Source: Anaplasma centrale str. Israel (GTDB lineage Bacteria; Pseudomonadota; Alphaproteobacteria; Rickettsiales; Anaplasmataceae). From it: a DNA stretch of 64,000 bases. The DNA lies in the NCBI RefSeq assembly GCF_000024505.1, contig NC_013532.1, positions 744,001 through 808,000 of the forward strand, written 5' to 3'. The notes under the pieces are model-generated. The model made no database searches, was not told the DNA's origin, and was given only the letters and a program-made list of their open reading frames with translations. This document shows, in pieces, positions 17,842 to 27,661 of the stretch. Every line of letters begins with the position of its first letter. Positions within the stretch are counted from its first letter, which is position 1. The position numbers and the translations under genes were made by a program.

Positions 17842-20250
17842 CTAAAAGAACCTGGGCTTTTTGTTGCCACCAGAGGCATGCTGCGGCCCCCCACCCCTGT
17901 GCCTGTCATTACCATTTACAGGATCCGAGGCGCCAACGTGCGAAGAAACACCGTAGTATCCGCCACTGCCGCCAGAACTTCCAGCACTGCGACGACGTGC
18001 GGGCCTACCCCCACTACCGCTCCGTCTTCTCTCCCTAGCAGGGCCTGTAGCATACTCCCGAAACCCAGAAGAAGAGGTACCGCCAGCATCACCAGACTGT
18101 GTACCACCCTTTTTGTGAGGGGAATATGGCTCACAATCTAGAAGGTCCCCACTATCTTGATCAACCCTACGCATTGAAAGCTGCACGTGATCCTTATCGA
18201 TACCGATAACAAGAACCTTCACCTTATCATCGACAGCCAGGACATCGGACACTGAACCTATGTGCTCGTTTTTTATCTCGCTAATGTGCACAAGCCCTCT
18301 TCTGCCACCCAAGAAGCTGACAAACGCACCATACTTGGCAATTTCGCTGATCACACCGCTGAAAACCTTACCGACCTCAGGCTCAGAGACTATGCACATT
18401 ATCATGTTCTTCGCCTCTTCAACGGCATCCCTACTCACAGCGTATATCATAACGGTGCCATCTTGAGATATTTCAATCTTAACGCCAGTCTTCTCACAAA
18501 TTTCCCTGACGTTCTTCCCACCGGTACCTATAACGTTCTTGATCTTATTCTTGTCAATGATCATGGATTCCATTCTGGGCACGTGGTCTCGCACCCCCTC
18601 TCTGGACTCTTTGATCACCTTATCCATCTTGCCTATGATGAACAGCCTACCATCCCTGGCCTGCTGGAGAGACTTTTCAATTATGTCAAAGCCTATACCC
18701 CGTATTTTCATGTCCATCTGGAGAGCAGTAATACCCTCCTTGGTTCCGGCAACCTTGAAGTCCATATCCCCAAGATGATCTTCGTCCCCGATAATGTCGG
18801 ACAGCACCGCGTATCTGTCACCTTCCTTAATGAGACCCATGGCAATACCGGCCACGGAAGACTTAAGTGGCACGCCGGTATCCATGAGCGCAAGAGATGC
18901 GCCGCACACTGTGGCCATGGAGGAGGACCCGTCGGACTCAGTAATCTCAGACACAACCCTAATGGTGTAAGGAAAATCCGCCTTTGTCGGCAAAACCGGG
19001 TGGATAGCCCTCCAAGCGAGTTTTCCATGCCCTATTTCTCTCCTACCTGGGGGACGAAGCGCTGCAGCCTCACCAACCGCATAAGATGGGAAGTTGTAAT
19101 GCAACAAAAACCTCTCCCTCCGGTCTCCATCGAAGCCATCAACCACCTGTTCATCCTGCGGAGTACCAAGCGCAGTTATTACCAACGCCTGCGTGTCACC
19201 ACGGGTAAACAGCGCGGAGCCGTGAGACCTGGGAATTAAATCGACTTCTATTTCAATGTTGCGTATCTGGTCAAAGCCTCTACCATCAACGCGCTTAAGC
19301 GTGTCCAAAACTCTAGAACGAACCAAAGACCGCTCAAATGTTTTGATCGCTAAGAGGACCTCTTGCTCAGTATACTCCCCACCGTCACTCACGTGTTTCT
19401 CGCACAAATCGGAGTATAGACTCTCCCTCGCAGCATCGAGCTGGAGCACCCTGGTCTTCTTGTTGTTGTCACCATAAGCAACCGAAAACCTCGTCGAATG
19501 GTCACCCCCTATACCAGATACTACCTTGCCTATATCGTGTGGAATAAACTCGGCTACATCCTTCGGGCCAGCAGCCTCAGCAAACTCTTCTATCAAATCC
19601 AAAACCTGAGTGCAGTTCTCGTGCCCGAAAGTCAAAGCACCAAGCATTTCATCCTCAGAAAGCTCAGATGCCTCTGACTCTACCATAACCACAGAGCTCT
19701 TGGTGCCCGAATAAAACATGTCGAGCTCGCTCCTGGCCAATTCCTCAGCCGAGGGGTTTAGTATATAGCGCCCCTCTTCCCTTATGTAGCCAATCTTCGC
19801 ACCGGCTATAGGCGTGGAAAACGGTATCCCAGATATGGCCAGAGCCGCCGCTGCACCTATGAGCGCCACAGTCTCCGGAGGACTCACCTGATCGTAAGAC
19901 AGCAAATTGCACACAATCACAACTTCGTCACAAAACCCGGCGGGAAACAGCGGCCTAATGCTTCTGTCAACCAACCTTGAGATCAGCGTCTCCCTATCTG
20001 AAGGCTTACCTTCCCGCTTGAAGAACCCACCTGGGATTCTACCCACTGCATAACTCTTTGCAAGAAACTGAACCGTCAACGGCAAGAAATCAACTGGCTC
20101 CTTGGACTTCTGTGAGACAACAGTCGACAGTACAGAAGTCCCACCATAATCAACCACAACGGCACCATCTGCCTGACGAGCTATCTTGCCACTCTCAATA
20201 ACTAACAGCCTATCTCCCCACTCTACACACTTCCTCGTTATATCAAACAT
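17842..20250 (-). CDS. pnp: Polyribonucleotide nucleotidyltransferase (PNPase)
   Basis: 802 aa: two RNase PH domains with an alpha-helical insert, then KH (IIDKNKIKNVIGTGGKNVREI, GxxG loop present) and S1 (GKVFSGVISEIAKYGAFV) RNA-binding domains. The FFKREGKPSDRE motif of the first RNase PH domain is typical. The enzyme degrades RNA 3' to 5' by phosphorolysis as a trimer. The C-terminus carries about 85 extra residues rich in Gly, Ser and Arg (RRRSGSGGRPARRRS) ending in KKPRFF, an unstructured basic tail that may bind RNA or RNase E. It lies 54 nt after rpsO, the classical rpsO-pnp arrangement. Confidence 0.96.
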   Translation of the reverse strand: MFDITRKCVEWGDRLLVIESGKIARQADGAVVVDYGGTSVLSTVVSQKSKEPVDFLPLTVQFLAKSYAVGRIPGGFFKREGKPSDRETLISRLVDRSIRPLFPAGFCDEVVIVCNLLSYDQVSPPETVALIGAAAALAISGIPFSTPIAGAKIGYIREEGRYILNPSAEELARSELDMFYSGTKSSVVMVESEASELSEDEMLGALTFGHENCTQVLDLIEEFAEAAGPKDVAEFIPHDIGKVVSGIGGDHSTRFSVAYGDNNKKTRVLQLDAARESLYSDLCEKHVSDGGEYTEQEVLLAIKTFERSLVRSRVLDTLKRVDGRGFDQIRNIEIEVDLIPRSHGSALFTRGDTQALVITALGTPQDEQVVDGFDGDRRERFLLHYNFPSYAVGEAAALRPPGRREIGHGKLAWRAIHPVLPTKADFPYTIRVVSEITESDGSSSMATVCGASLALMDTGVPLKSSVAGIAMGLIKEGDRYAVLSDIIGDEDHLGDMDFKVAGTKEGITALQMDMKIRGIGFDIIEKSLQQARDGRLFIIGKMDKVIKESREGVRDHVPRMESMIIDKNKIKNVIGTGGKNVREICEKTGVKIEISQDGTVMIYAVSRDAVEEAKNMIMCIVSEPEVGKVFSGVISEIAKYGAFVSFLGGRRGLVHISEIKNEHIGSVSDVLAVDDKVKVLVIGIDKDHVQLSMRRVDQDSGDLLDCEPYSPHKKGGTQSGDAGGTSSSGFREYATGPARERRRSGSGGRPARRRSAGSSGGSGGYYGVSSHVGASDPVNGNDRHRGGGPQHASGGNKKPRFF

Positions 20251-20304
20251 ACCAACAATTCCTACCCTCTAAAAAGCGCCTCTACAGCGCATAAACATAC
20301 AACA

Positions 20305-20586
20305 TCAGTGAAATACATCCCTTATGCCAAGCTTCTTGACTAAGTCCAGATACGCATCATTCCCGTACTTACGTCTAACATACTGAAGCTCCCTGCGCCT
20401 CTTACAAACAAGCACCATAAGGCCACGCCTACAGTGAAAATCCTTCTTATGAACCTTAAGGTGCTCAGTCAGATTGCGTATCCTTTCCGAGAGAATGGCA
20501 CACTGTACATACGCAGAACCCGTATCTCCGTCTTTAACCTGGTACTCGGAGATCAATTCAGATTTTCTAGTAGGTGTTATAGACAT
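20305..20586 (-). CDS. rpsO: 30S ribosomal protein S15
   Basis: 93 aa from ATG 20586 (MSITPTRKSELISEYQ), the usual S15 start; the longer frame to 20661 would overlap truB and is rejected. GAGGGGG lies about 12 nt upstream. The DTGSAYVQ, LTEHLKVHKKDFHCRRGL and KRRRELQYVRR segments are diagnostic of S15, which binds 16S rRNA early in assembly of the small-subunit platform. In E. coli S15 represses its own translation; no equivalent structure was evaluated here. Located between truB and pnp. Confidence 0.96.
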   Translation of the reverse strand: MSITPTRKSELISEYQVKDGDTGSAYVQCAILSERIRNLTEHLKVHKKDFHCRRGLMVLVCKRRRELQYVRRKYGNDAYLDLVKKLGIRDVFH

Positions 20587-20623
20587 AAAAACGCAGGGCC
20601 CCCTCTCTACTACATAAAGAACT

Positions 20624-21553
20624 TTAGACATCAAAAACGCGCACCGGCCTAGCGGTGCCATTTACAACCTTGCAGATAGCAACAGGAACGCCACCCACCT
20701 GGCTTAGGTAACACATATCATAATTCTCAACGGCGTACAAGCCATTTAAGCTTGTGTGCTGCAGGCTCACGCTTTGTCCCTTCCGCACAATCTCTGCCAC
20801 CTCCGCATCCACACATAATTTTAGAGTAGCCCCCATAACGTGCGATATGGGGAGAAGTACTCCATCCAGCGCATTGGCACTTGCTAGTTCCTCTAACCTC
20901 TCCAGGGTTATGGAATCTTCTTCCAAGAAAGGCCCCACACTTTTCCTCCGCAGAGAGGAAACATACCCCAAACACCCAAGAGAGATGCCTAAGTCACGCG
21001 CAAATGAGCGAATGTATACCCCTCTCCTGCACACGATCAGGAAATTTGCAACGTTTTTTTCTTCATCCACTGACAACAAATCTACGCTAACAATACACAC
21101 CGACTTGGGAGCCAAGGAAACAGCTTTACCCTTTCTCGCAAGATTATACGCCCGGACTCCCTGCACTCTAACCGCAGAAAATGCCGGAGGCACTTGCTGT
21201 ATGTCCCCCACAAATTGACCCAGTGCCTCCCTTATGCTACTCGCGCTCGGCCTTAGGCTACTTGTTCCTATAACCTCACCCTCTGCATCATCAGTAGAGC
21301 GCTGTGCTCCCCACTGCACCGCAGCCACGTATGACTTCAGCCCATCAACCGCATATTGTACGGTTTTTGTCGCCTCACCCACAGCGATAGGCAGCACTCC
21401 AGTTGCTAGAGGGTCTAACGTGCCCGCATGGCCAACTTTGCAATTAAAAATCTTCCTAATCCTCCCGACCACGCCACCAGAACTCATGTACAGAGGCTTA
21501 TCTATGTTCAGCCATCCATACCTCACCCCTGCACTCTGCAATGATTCCACCAA
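20624..21553 (-). CDS. truB: tRNA pseudouridine-55 synthase
   Basis: About 309 aa. The catalytic motif GHAGTLDPLATG (residues 41-52) contains the conserved aspartate, and KSYVAAVQWG, RGVYIRSFARDLG and a C-terminal PUA-like region follow. TruB makes the universal pseudouridine 55 in the T loop of tRNAs. The longest start is TTG 21553 (AGGAC about 9 nt upstream); GTG at 21550 is equally possible. First gene of the truB-rpsO-pnp cluster. Confidence 0.93.
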   Translation of the reverse strand: MVESLQSAGVRYGWLNIDKPLYMSSGGVVGRIRKIFNCKVGHAGTLDPLATGVLPIAVGEATKTVQYAVDGLKSYVAAVQWGAQRSTDDAEGEVIGTSSLRPSASSIREALGQFVGDIQQVPPAFSAVRVQGVRAYNLARKGKAVSLAPKSVCIVSVDLLSVDEEKNVANFLIVCRRGVYIRSFARDLGISLGCLGYVSSLRRKSVGPFLEEDSITLERLEELASANALDGVLLPISHVMGATLKLCVDAEVAEIVRKGQSVSLQHTSLNGLYAVENYDMCYLSQVGGVPVAICKVVNGTARPVRVFDV

Positions 21554-21748
21554 ACTAAGTCCTAACGTCCCATAAGTTAGCAGCCTTTGTAACTCATCGC
21601 AGCAAAAACAGGGCGTTGGATGACTTTATTAGCATAAAAAATTTGGACTCAAGGCGTGCTTTTGATTCTATATGTGCTATATAGATGTGTGTACATGTAT
21701 GTGCCGCCGGGCGTGCGCCGTCACCAGGTTGTGGCTGCGCGGCAGTAG

Positions 21749-22888
<1,140 letters not shown>

Positions 22889-23031
22889 TTCGCGCTCCCC
22901 AGTCGTTTAGGGTCCAACGTGCACGGAGAACGAAGCGACGTCACCCTAGCAGTGTGGTCGAAATATCCGAAAGCTTGGGTTGGCCTCACGCGATCACGCC
23001 ATTGTGTTGTGCGTTGGAACGGGGCAACACA

Positions 23032-23856
23032 CTAATCAGCATCTTCGCCTTGCACCTGCTTTGCGCGCACCACGCTCACAACACCTATTTCCCGCAAGTT
23101 TACGGGTGTGACAACCTTCGTCTGAGCCAGTATGTGCCCCACATATATTCCGTGCGGAAACCCCTCGCCGTTCCCAGTGGTAATCACCAAATCACCATCA
23201 TGAAGCTCGGCACTATTAGAAGATAGATGGGTGAGCACAAGGCCTTCTGCCGAACCGGCCAGTATCGCGTTTATGCCACTCTCTACAACCGTCACCGGAA
23301 CGCGAAAATCTCTGTTAGCAATGAGCAACACCCTGGTACTATGCTCACCTACATCAGTAGTTTTGCCAATCAACCCCTGGCTAGTCACAACCGCCTGTTG
23401 GTCACGAATTCCTTCTCTGCGCCCCACGGGCAAAAAAACACTCTCTCTTGTGCCGTCATACACAACAACTGCACGCGTTGTGACATAATCAACATGTGCG
23501 TGGTAGGAAAGGAAGTTTAGCATCCGCTTCAGATGCGCATTTTCCTCGGAAAGGACTTTAACCAACACTCCGTCCGTGTCCTTGGCTACATCCTGGGTCA
23601 TGCCGCCATCGCACGCGACGGCATTCGAATTGCGCTGCCACTTAAATGTGTCTTGAGCCTTCTTCGCGGCAGAGACATATAAATCCGCCATCTCGGCGCG
23701 AAATCGCACAATATCAGCCTCATACAGCGGGTACATGCAGTACAACACAACGCCACAGAGAATTAAGAATGCAGAATTAAACTTCGCAAGCTTAGTAGCG
23801 TTAATCTTCACATTCCTGAACAATCCGGAACTACGCCCTACTCCGACATACTGCAT
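23032..23856 (-). CDS. mreC: Rod-shape-determining protein MreC
   Basis: About 274 aa from ATG 23856 (MQYVGVGRSSGLFRN); a longer frame to 23916 is less likely. A short cytoplasmic N-terminus is followed by one transmembrane helix (about residues 28-48), a charged coiled-coil segment ending in LSEENAHLKRML, and the beta-barrel MreC domain with GLIGKTTDVGEHSTRVLLI and LHDGDLVITTGNGEGFPHGIYVG. MreC links MreB to periplasmic wall enzymes. It faces mreB tail to tail across 143 bp, so the usual mreBC operon has been broken up. Confidence 0.9.
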   Translation of the reverse strand: MQYVGVGRSSGLFRNVKINATKLAKFNSAFLILCGVVLYCMYPLYEADIVRFRAEMADLYVSAAKKAQDTFKWQRNSNAVACDGGMTQDVAKDTDGVLVKVLSEENAHLKRMLNFLSYHAHVDYVTTRAVVVYDGTRESVFLPVGRREGIRDQQAVVTSQGLIGKTTDVGEHSTRVLLIANRDFRVPVTVVESGINAILAGSAEGLVLTHLSSNSAELHDGDLVITTGNGEGFPHGIYVGHILAQTKVVTPVNLREIGVVSVVRAKQVQGEDAD

Positions 23857-24157
23857 AGTAAAACACAGAATCAGCAACTCCCTGTCGAATGTTAGCAATA
23901 ATTTTGTGTATCGCACAAACTATTTAAAACCGTTTGGAAATTTATTTTTAAGAACACCTGTTTCACACACAGCTGATTGCGGCACTATAGGCCGTAGCGC
24001 CTCGAATGTTAATCTCGTACATTAATAGTGCATGGTTGGCGTTTTAGTCACTCGCATCCTCACGTTTTATGAACGCACAAGTTACGGGTCTAGTCAGCAC
24101 AAGCTGCTTTCGGAAGCCTTGCCAAAATTCCTGCCAAACCACTCTAGAAGAATTTTG

Positions 24158-24184
24158 TTTACACGAGCGCGTTTAGTCTATAAC
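24158..24184 (+). promoter_or_regulatory. Promoter of tRNA-Arg
   Basis: TTTACA (24158-24163, five of six -35 bases) and TATAAC (24179-24184, five of six -10 bases) are separated by 15 bp; TTGTTT at 24155 with an 18-bp spacer is the alternative -35. The predicted start point lies about ten bases before the tRNA. Confidence 0.5.
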
Positions 24185-24201
24185 CTACCGGTTGCTTAGA
24201 T

Positions 24202-24275
24202 GCGCCCTTAGCTCAGATGGATAGAGCATTTGACTACGGATCAAAAGGTCGGGCGTTCGAGTCGTCCAGGGCGCG
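24202..24275 (+). tRNA. tRNA-Arg (anticodon ACG)
   Basis: A complete cloverleaf: acceptor GCGCCCT pairs with AGGGCGC, D arm GCTC/GAGC, anticodon stem TTTGA/TCAAA with loop CTACGGA (anticodon ACG, presumably edited to ICG), T stem GGGCG/CGTCC with a TTCGAGT loop. CCA is not encoded. The following symporter gene begins 47 nt later. Confidence 0.95.
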
Positions 24276-24322
24276 TCCTGTCTCGGGGCTTACCCCCCAG
24301 TTTGTTGTTCCTGTTTTTGTAT

Positions 24323-25534
24323 ATGGCTATTGTTCAGTCGCTTAAGCTTGTGCTACTCCTACTGGTGTTGGTGGCCGCGTTTTGCTTTGCAGACGCCGTG
24401 CCATACACGGTAAAGTCCCTGTGTTACGCAGCCAGTCTTTCTATCAAAGAGATTTTAGTGTTCGTTCTCCCGCTGGTGGTTTTTAGCATTGTTTTTCACT
24501 CCACCAGCAAGCTGCGGGGAGGCGGCGCCATGAAGACGTTATTACTGTTGATTGCAATGGTCGGGCTGTCAAATTCTGCATCGGTAGCCGTAGCACACTT
24601 CCTAGGAGGCTATTTATCAACCTCAACAACCCACCCTGTGATCCCAGATATGCAGGGCGTGCACACGCTAGAGCCACTATATACCACTTTCCATTTGCCG
24701 TCCCTAATCAGTAGTGCGAAAGCACTTGCGCTCGGCTTTGCGTGCGGTGCAATACTACCGGCAATAGTGGGCAAAAGGTCCATAACTCTCTCTGAAAAAT
24801 TGTCTGATTTGAGTGTTTTTATTCTTAATCGAATATTTGCACCTGTGCTTCCGGTATTCATACTGGGGTCCGCCTTTAAGATGGAGAGCGAAGGGGCCCT
24901 AACCAGCTTGAGAGACAATGCGGGAGTCATGGGGTATATTTTCGCCTCCGCGTTTCTGTACACTGTCTTGCTGTACTTTGTGGGAAGCGGTTTCTCCCTA
25001 AGGAAAGCCTTGAAGACGATGAAGAACATGCTTCCAGCGGTTGTTACCGGGTTGGGCACTATGTCCAGTCTGCTCACTATGCCGGTGACGCTTGCCGCAG
25101 TAAAAAAAAGCACTGACAATCCACAAATTGCGGATATATCCGTGCCAGGTTCCGTAAACATACACCTACTTGGGGACTGTTTCGTCTCTGTAATGCTGCT
25201 GCCGCTGCTGGTCACGACGCTCGGGACAGAGGATGTGACAACCTACGATTACGTCCATTTCCTGGTATACGTAGTGCTGATGAAGTTTGCTGAGGCTGCA
25301 GTCGCCGGGACTGGATTAGTACTGATGTTTCCAGTCATCGAGCAGTATTTGCATTTCTCTCCTACCATGCTTTCCCTAGCTGCCACGCTCTTTATTTTAC
25401 TCGATCCCTTGATTACTGCAGTAAATGTGTTTGGCAACGGAGCATTCTCCGTGCTGTTTGCAAGAGTGCATGACTTGCTTTTTCATCAGAAGAAAAAGCC
25501 CAAACAAGCGGGTGCGTCTGGTCGCATACGTTAA
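24323..25534 (+). CDS. Dicarboxylate/amino acid:cation symporter (DAACS family), first copy
   Basis: 403 aa from ATG 24323; the frame extending back to 24230 begins inside tRNA-Arg and is rejected. Eight or more hydrophobic segments are visible, and the C-terminal half has GltPh-type features: a serine-rich turn (GTMSSLLTMPVTL), a segment around NIHLLGDCF, and LDPLITAVNVFGNG in the transport core. The family imports glutamate, aspartate or C4-dicarboxylates with Na+ or H+. Glutamate import would suit an organism with a large glutamate dehydrogenase (61610) and an aspartate aminotransferase (29908). A paralogue follows directly. Confidence 0.88.
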   Translation: MAIVQSLKLVLLLLVLVAAFCFADAVPYTVKSLCYAASLSIKEILVFVLPLVVFSIVFHSTSKLRGGGAMKTLLLLIAMVGLSNSASVAVAHFLGGYLSTSTTHPVIPDMQGVHTLEPLYTTFHLPSLISSAKALALGFACGAILPAIVGKRSITLSEKLSDLSVFILNRIFAPVLPVFILGSAFKMESEGALTSLRDNAGVMGYIFASAFLYTVLLYFVGSGFSLRKALKTMKNMLPAVVTGLGTMSSLLTMPVTLAAVKKSTDNPQIADISVPGSVNIHLLGDCFVSVMLLPLLVTTLGTEDVTTYDYVHFLVYVVLMKFAEAAVAGTGLVLMFPVIEQYLHFSPTMLSLAATLFILLDPLITAVNVFGNGAFSVLFARVHDLLFHQKKKPKQAGASGRIR

Positions 25535-25678
25535 CAAATGTTTTTTATATTACTAAATTGGGATTAACAGCCAAAAATTTATTTACATGTATAAACTTAG
25601 AATATACCATCGGCGGTTTCGGTCCCATACAATGGCGTATGCGCGCGGATGCGGGGCCTCTTGAGCAATTTGGTATAT

Positions 25679-26869
25679 ATGTTCAATAAACACTCCTTAA
25701 GGTTTGGGTTGTTGATAGCACTCTCGTTGCTAGCATTCACGCTTGCGGACTTCATACCGTACAGCATCCGATCCTTTTCGTACGCCGTAAGTTTATCCAT
25801 AAAGGAAGTGCTAGTATTCCTGCTGCCGTTCATAGTGTTTGGCATTGTTTTTCGATCAGTAAGCCGGCTGCAAAGCGGCAACGCAGCCAAGATAGTAGGA
25901 TTGCTGCTTATCATGGTGGTGCTCTCAAACGCAGCATCAATATCTTCGGCGTATTGTGTTGGTAAGTATATTGCGTCCACCAGCAAAACCGTAGTACTTC
26001 AAAGTGCAGCAACAAGTGGGGGGCTAGAGCCCTCATACGTGTTTCACCTCCCTCCTCTGGTGAGTACGATCAAGGCCGTGATTGCGGGATTTCTGTGCGG
26101 GATGATTTTACCAAAATTTTTGCCACAGAAATCAGAAAGGGTCGCCTCTACTTTGTCGCGCATCAGTGCATTTGTCTTGGAGAAGATTTTCACGCCCATC
26201 ATTCCTCTTTTCATCGTTGGGCTCGTATTTAAAATGCAGAGTGACCAGCTGTCACAAGTGCTCCGCGACAACGCGGAGGTGGGGTTCTACATGTTCCTTG
26301 CGGTGTCTACATATATTGTCCTATTTTACTGCGTGAGTGAGCGCTTTGTTATACGCAAAGCCATGTCGATGCTTAAAAACATGGTGCCCGCTGCACTAGT
26401 CGGCTTTACTACCATGTCTAGCCTCATCTCTCTGCCCTTGATTACGCAATCGGTAAAGAAAGACTCTGAAAACCCAGATATCGTGGATATAGCAGTACCC
26501 GCCGTAATCAACATACACATGCTGGGAGATTGCTTTTTCATCATAATAATGTCACTAGTAATATCGGGTACGTTCGGCAGCATGGAGTACGTTACCGCGT
26601 CTGATGCCGTTTTGTTCATGCTCTGTTTCCTGGTATCCATGTTCGCAATAGTGGGAGTACCTGGAGGTGGGGTGATAGTGATGCTGCCTATAATAGAGAA
26701 GTATCTCCACTTTTCCCCTACTATGTCATCCCTCATAACTACGTTGTATGTTCTGTGTGACCCGGGAATCACGCTTGTAAACATTTTTGGGAACGGGGCA
26801 TTTGCGATACTGTTTACAAAGGCCCATAAATTACTAATCTCGAAAAAATCAACACAGGGAGGCGTGTAG
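25679..26869 (+). CDS. Dicarboxylate/amino acid:cation symporter (DAACS family), second copy
   Basis: 396 aa from ATG 25679, chosen because it aligns with the N-terminus of the upstream paralogue (both run about 28 residues to a PY motif); an upstream in-frame ATG at 25649 is possible. It keeps the serine-rich turn FTTMSSLISLPLI, NIHMLGDCFF and CDPGITLVNIFGNGAF. The two proteins are clearly homologous but well diverged, so the tandem duplication is old and substrates may differ. Its stop codon abuts the GTG start of tsaB, which is probably co-transcribed. Confidence 0.87.
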   Translation: MFNKHSLRFGLLIALSLLAFTLADFIPYSIRSFSYAVSLSIKEVLVFLLPFIVFGIVFRSVSRLQSGNAAKIVGLLLIMVVLSNAASISSAYCVGKYIASTSKTVVLQSAATSGGLEPSYVFHLPPLVSTIKAVIAGFLCGMILPKFLPQKSERVASTLSRISAFVLEKIFTPIIPLFIVGLVFKMQSDQLSQVLRDNAEVGFYMFLAVSTYIVLFYCVSERFVIRKAMSMLKNMVPAALVGFTTMSSLISLPLITQSVKKDSENPDIVDIAVPAVINIHMLGDCFFIIIMSLVISGTFGSMEYVTASDAVLFMLCFLVSMFAIVGVPGGGVIVMLPIIEKYLHFSPTMSSLITTLYVLCDPGITLVNIFGNGAFAILFTKAHKLLISKKSTQGGV

Positions 26870-27463
26870 GTGAAGGTTATGGCGTTGGATGCCTCAGGCA
26901 CCCAGTGTGCCGTTGCGGTGTTTGACGTAGACAGACAGAAATTCTTTGAGGCGGTCAGCCCCTTACACAACAGGCATGCCGAGTCTTTGTTTTCTCTCAT
27001 CGATTCTGCACTAGCGGATTCCGGATTCACTTACTTTGACCTTGCTCATGCGGTGGCAACTGTCGGACCGGGTAGCTTTACCGGCTTAAGGGCCTCACTT
27101 GCTGCTCTACAGGGGTTTAAGTTAGTTACCAACATCCCAATACATGCGGTAACTCTGCTTGAGCTTCAGGCATATCTGATATCAAAATGCGGTCCCACAG
27201 ACAAAAATATATTATCCGTCGTAGACCTACCCAACGACAGCCGTGCGTACAGTCAGGTGTTTAGTGGTGAGTTGTTTCCGGTCACCAGCGTTGCTATCGC
27301 CGAACGTAACTCGATATCTGAGGACGGCTACGTTACCCGCCGTTGTCTTAACAGCTCCGACAGCACAAACGCCAGAACCGCCGCTGAGTTTCTTGTATAC
27401 AAACTATCACACAAACTACCAGAAACTCCACTTACCCCGATTTATTCTCGCTCTTACACATAA
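26870..27463 (+). CDS. tsaB: tRNA threonylcarbamoyladenosine biosynthesis protein TsaB
   Basis: 197 aa, starting at GTG 26870 directly after the symporter stop, with GGGAGG about 8-9 nt upstream. The ASKHA-type N-terminus MALDASGTQCAVAV and the VGPGSFTGLRASLAALQGF motif are characteristic of TsaB. With TsaD and TsaE it transfers the threonylcarbamoyl group to A37 of ANN-decoding tRNAs. It is somewhat shorter than the usual 220-230 residues; the C-terminal region beyond about residue 130 is poorly conserved. Confidence 0.9.
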   Translation: MKVMALDASGTQCAVAVFDVDRQKFFEAVSPLHNRHAESLFSLIDSALADSGFTYFDLAHAVATVGPGSFTGLRASLAALQGFKLVTNIPIHAVTLLELQAYLISKCGPTDKNILSVVDLPNDSRAYSQVFSGELFPVTSVAIAERNSISEDGYVTRRCLNSSDSTNARTAAEFLVYKLSHKLPETPLTPIYSRSYT

Positions 27464-27661
27464 CTCTAAGTTCAGCACAATCGGCATCGGAGGACCGATC
27501 CCCGGCATTGTATGCACAACAAACAGTAGCTATGGAGACCTAGTAGTGATCGACGCGCTATCATTGCACCCTATACCCACCGGCTGTACCGCTAGAAAAA
27601 ACTTGCAGATTGTTGCTGCTTGCTATATTCCTCGACGTAGTCAATCTGCCGGTGGCTTACT

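Noticed and set aside
18262-19239. 325-codon plus-strand frame
   Set aside because: Antisense to pnp, a full-length conserved gene.
24230-24322. Upstream extension of the first symporter gene
   Set aside because: It would begin inside tRNA-Arg; the ATG at 24323 gives the normal N-terminus.
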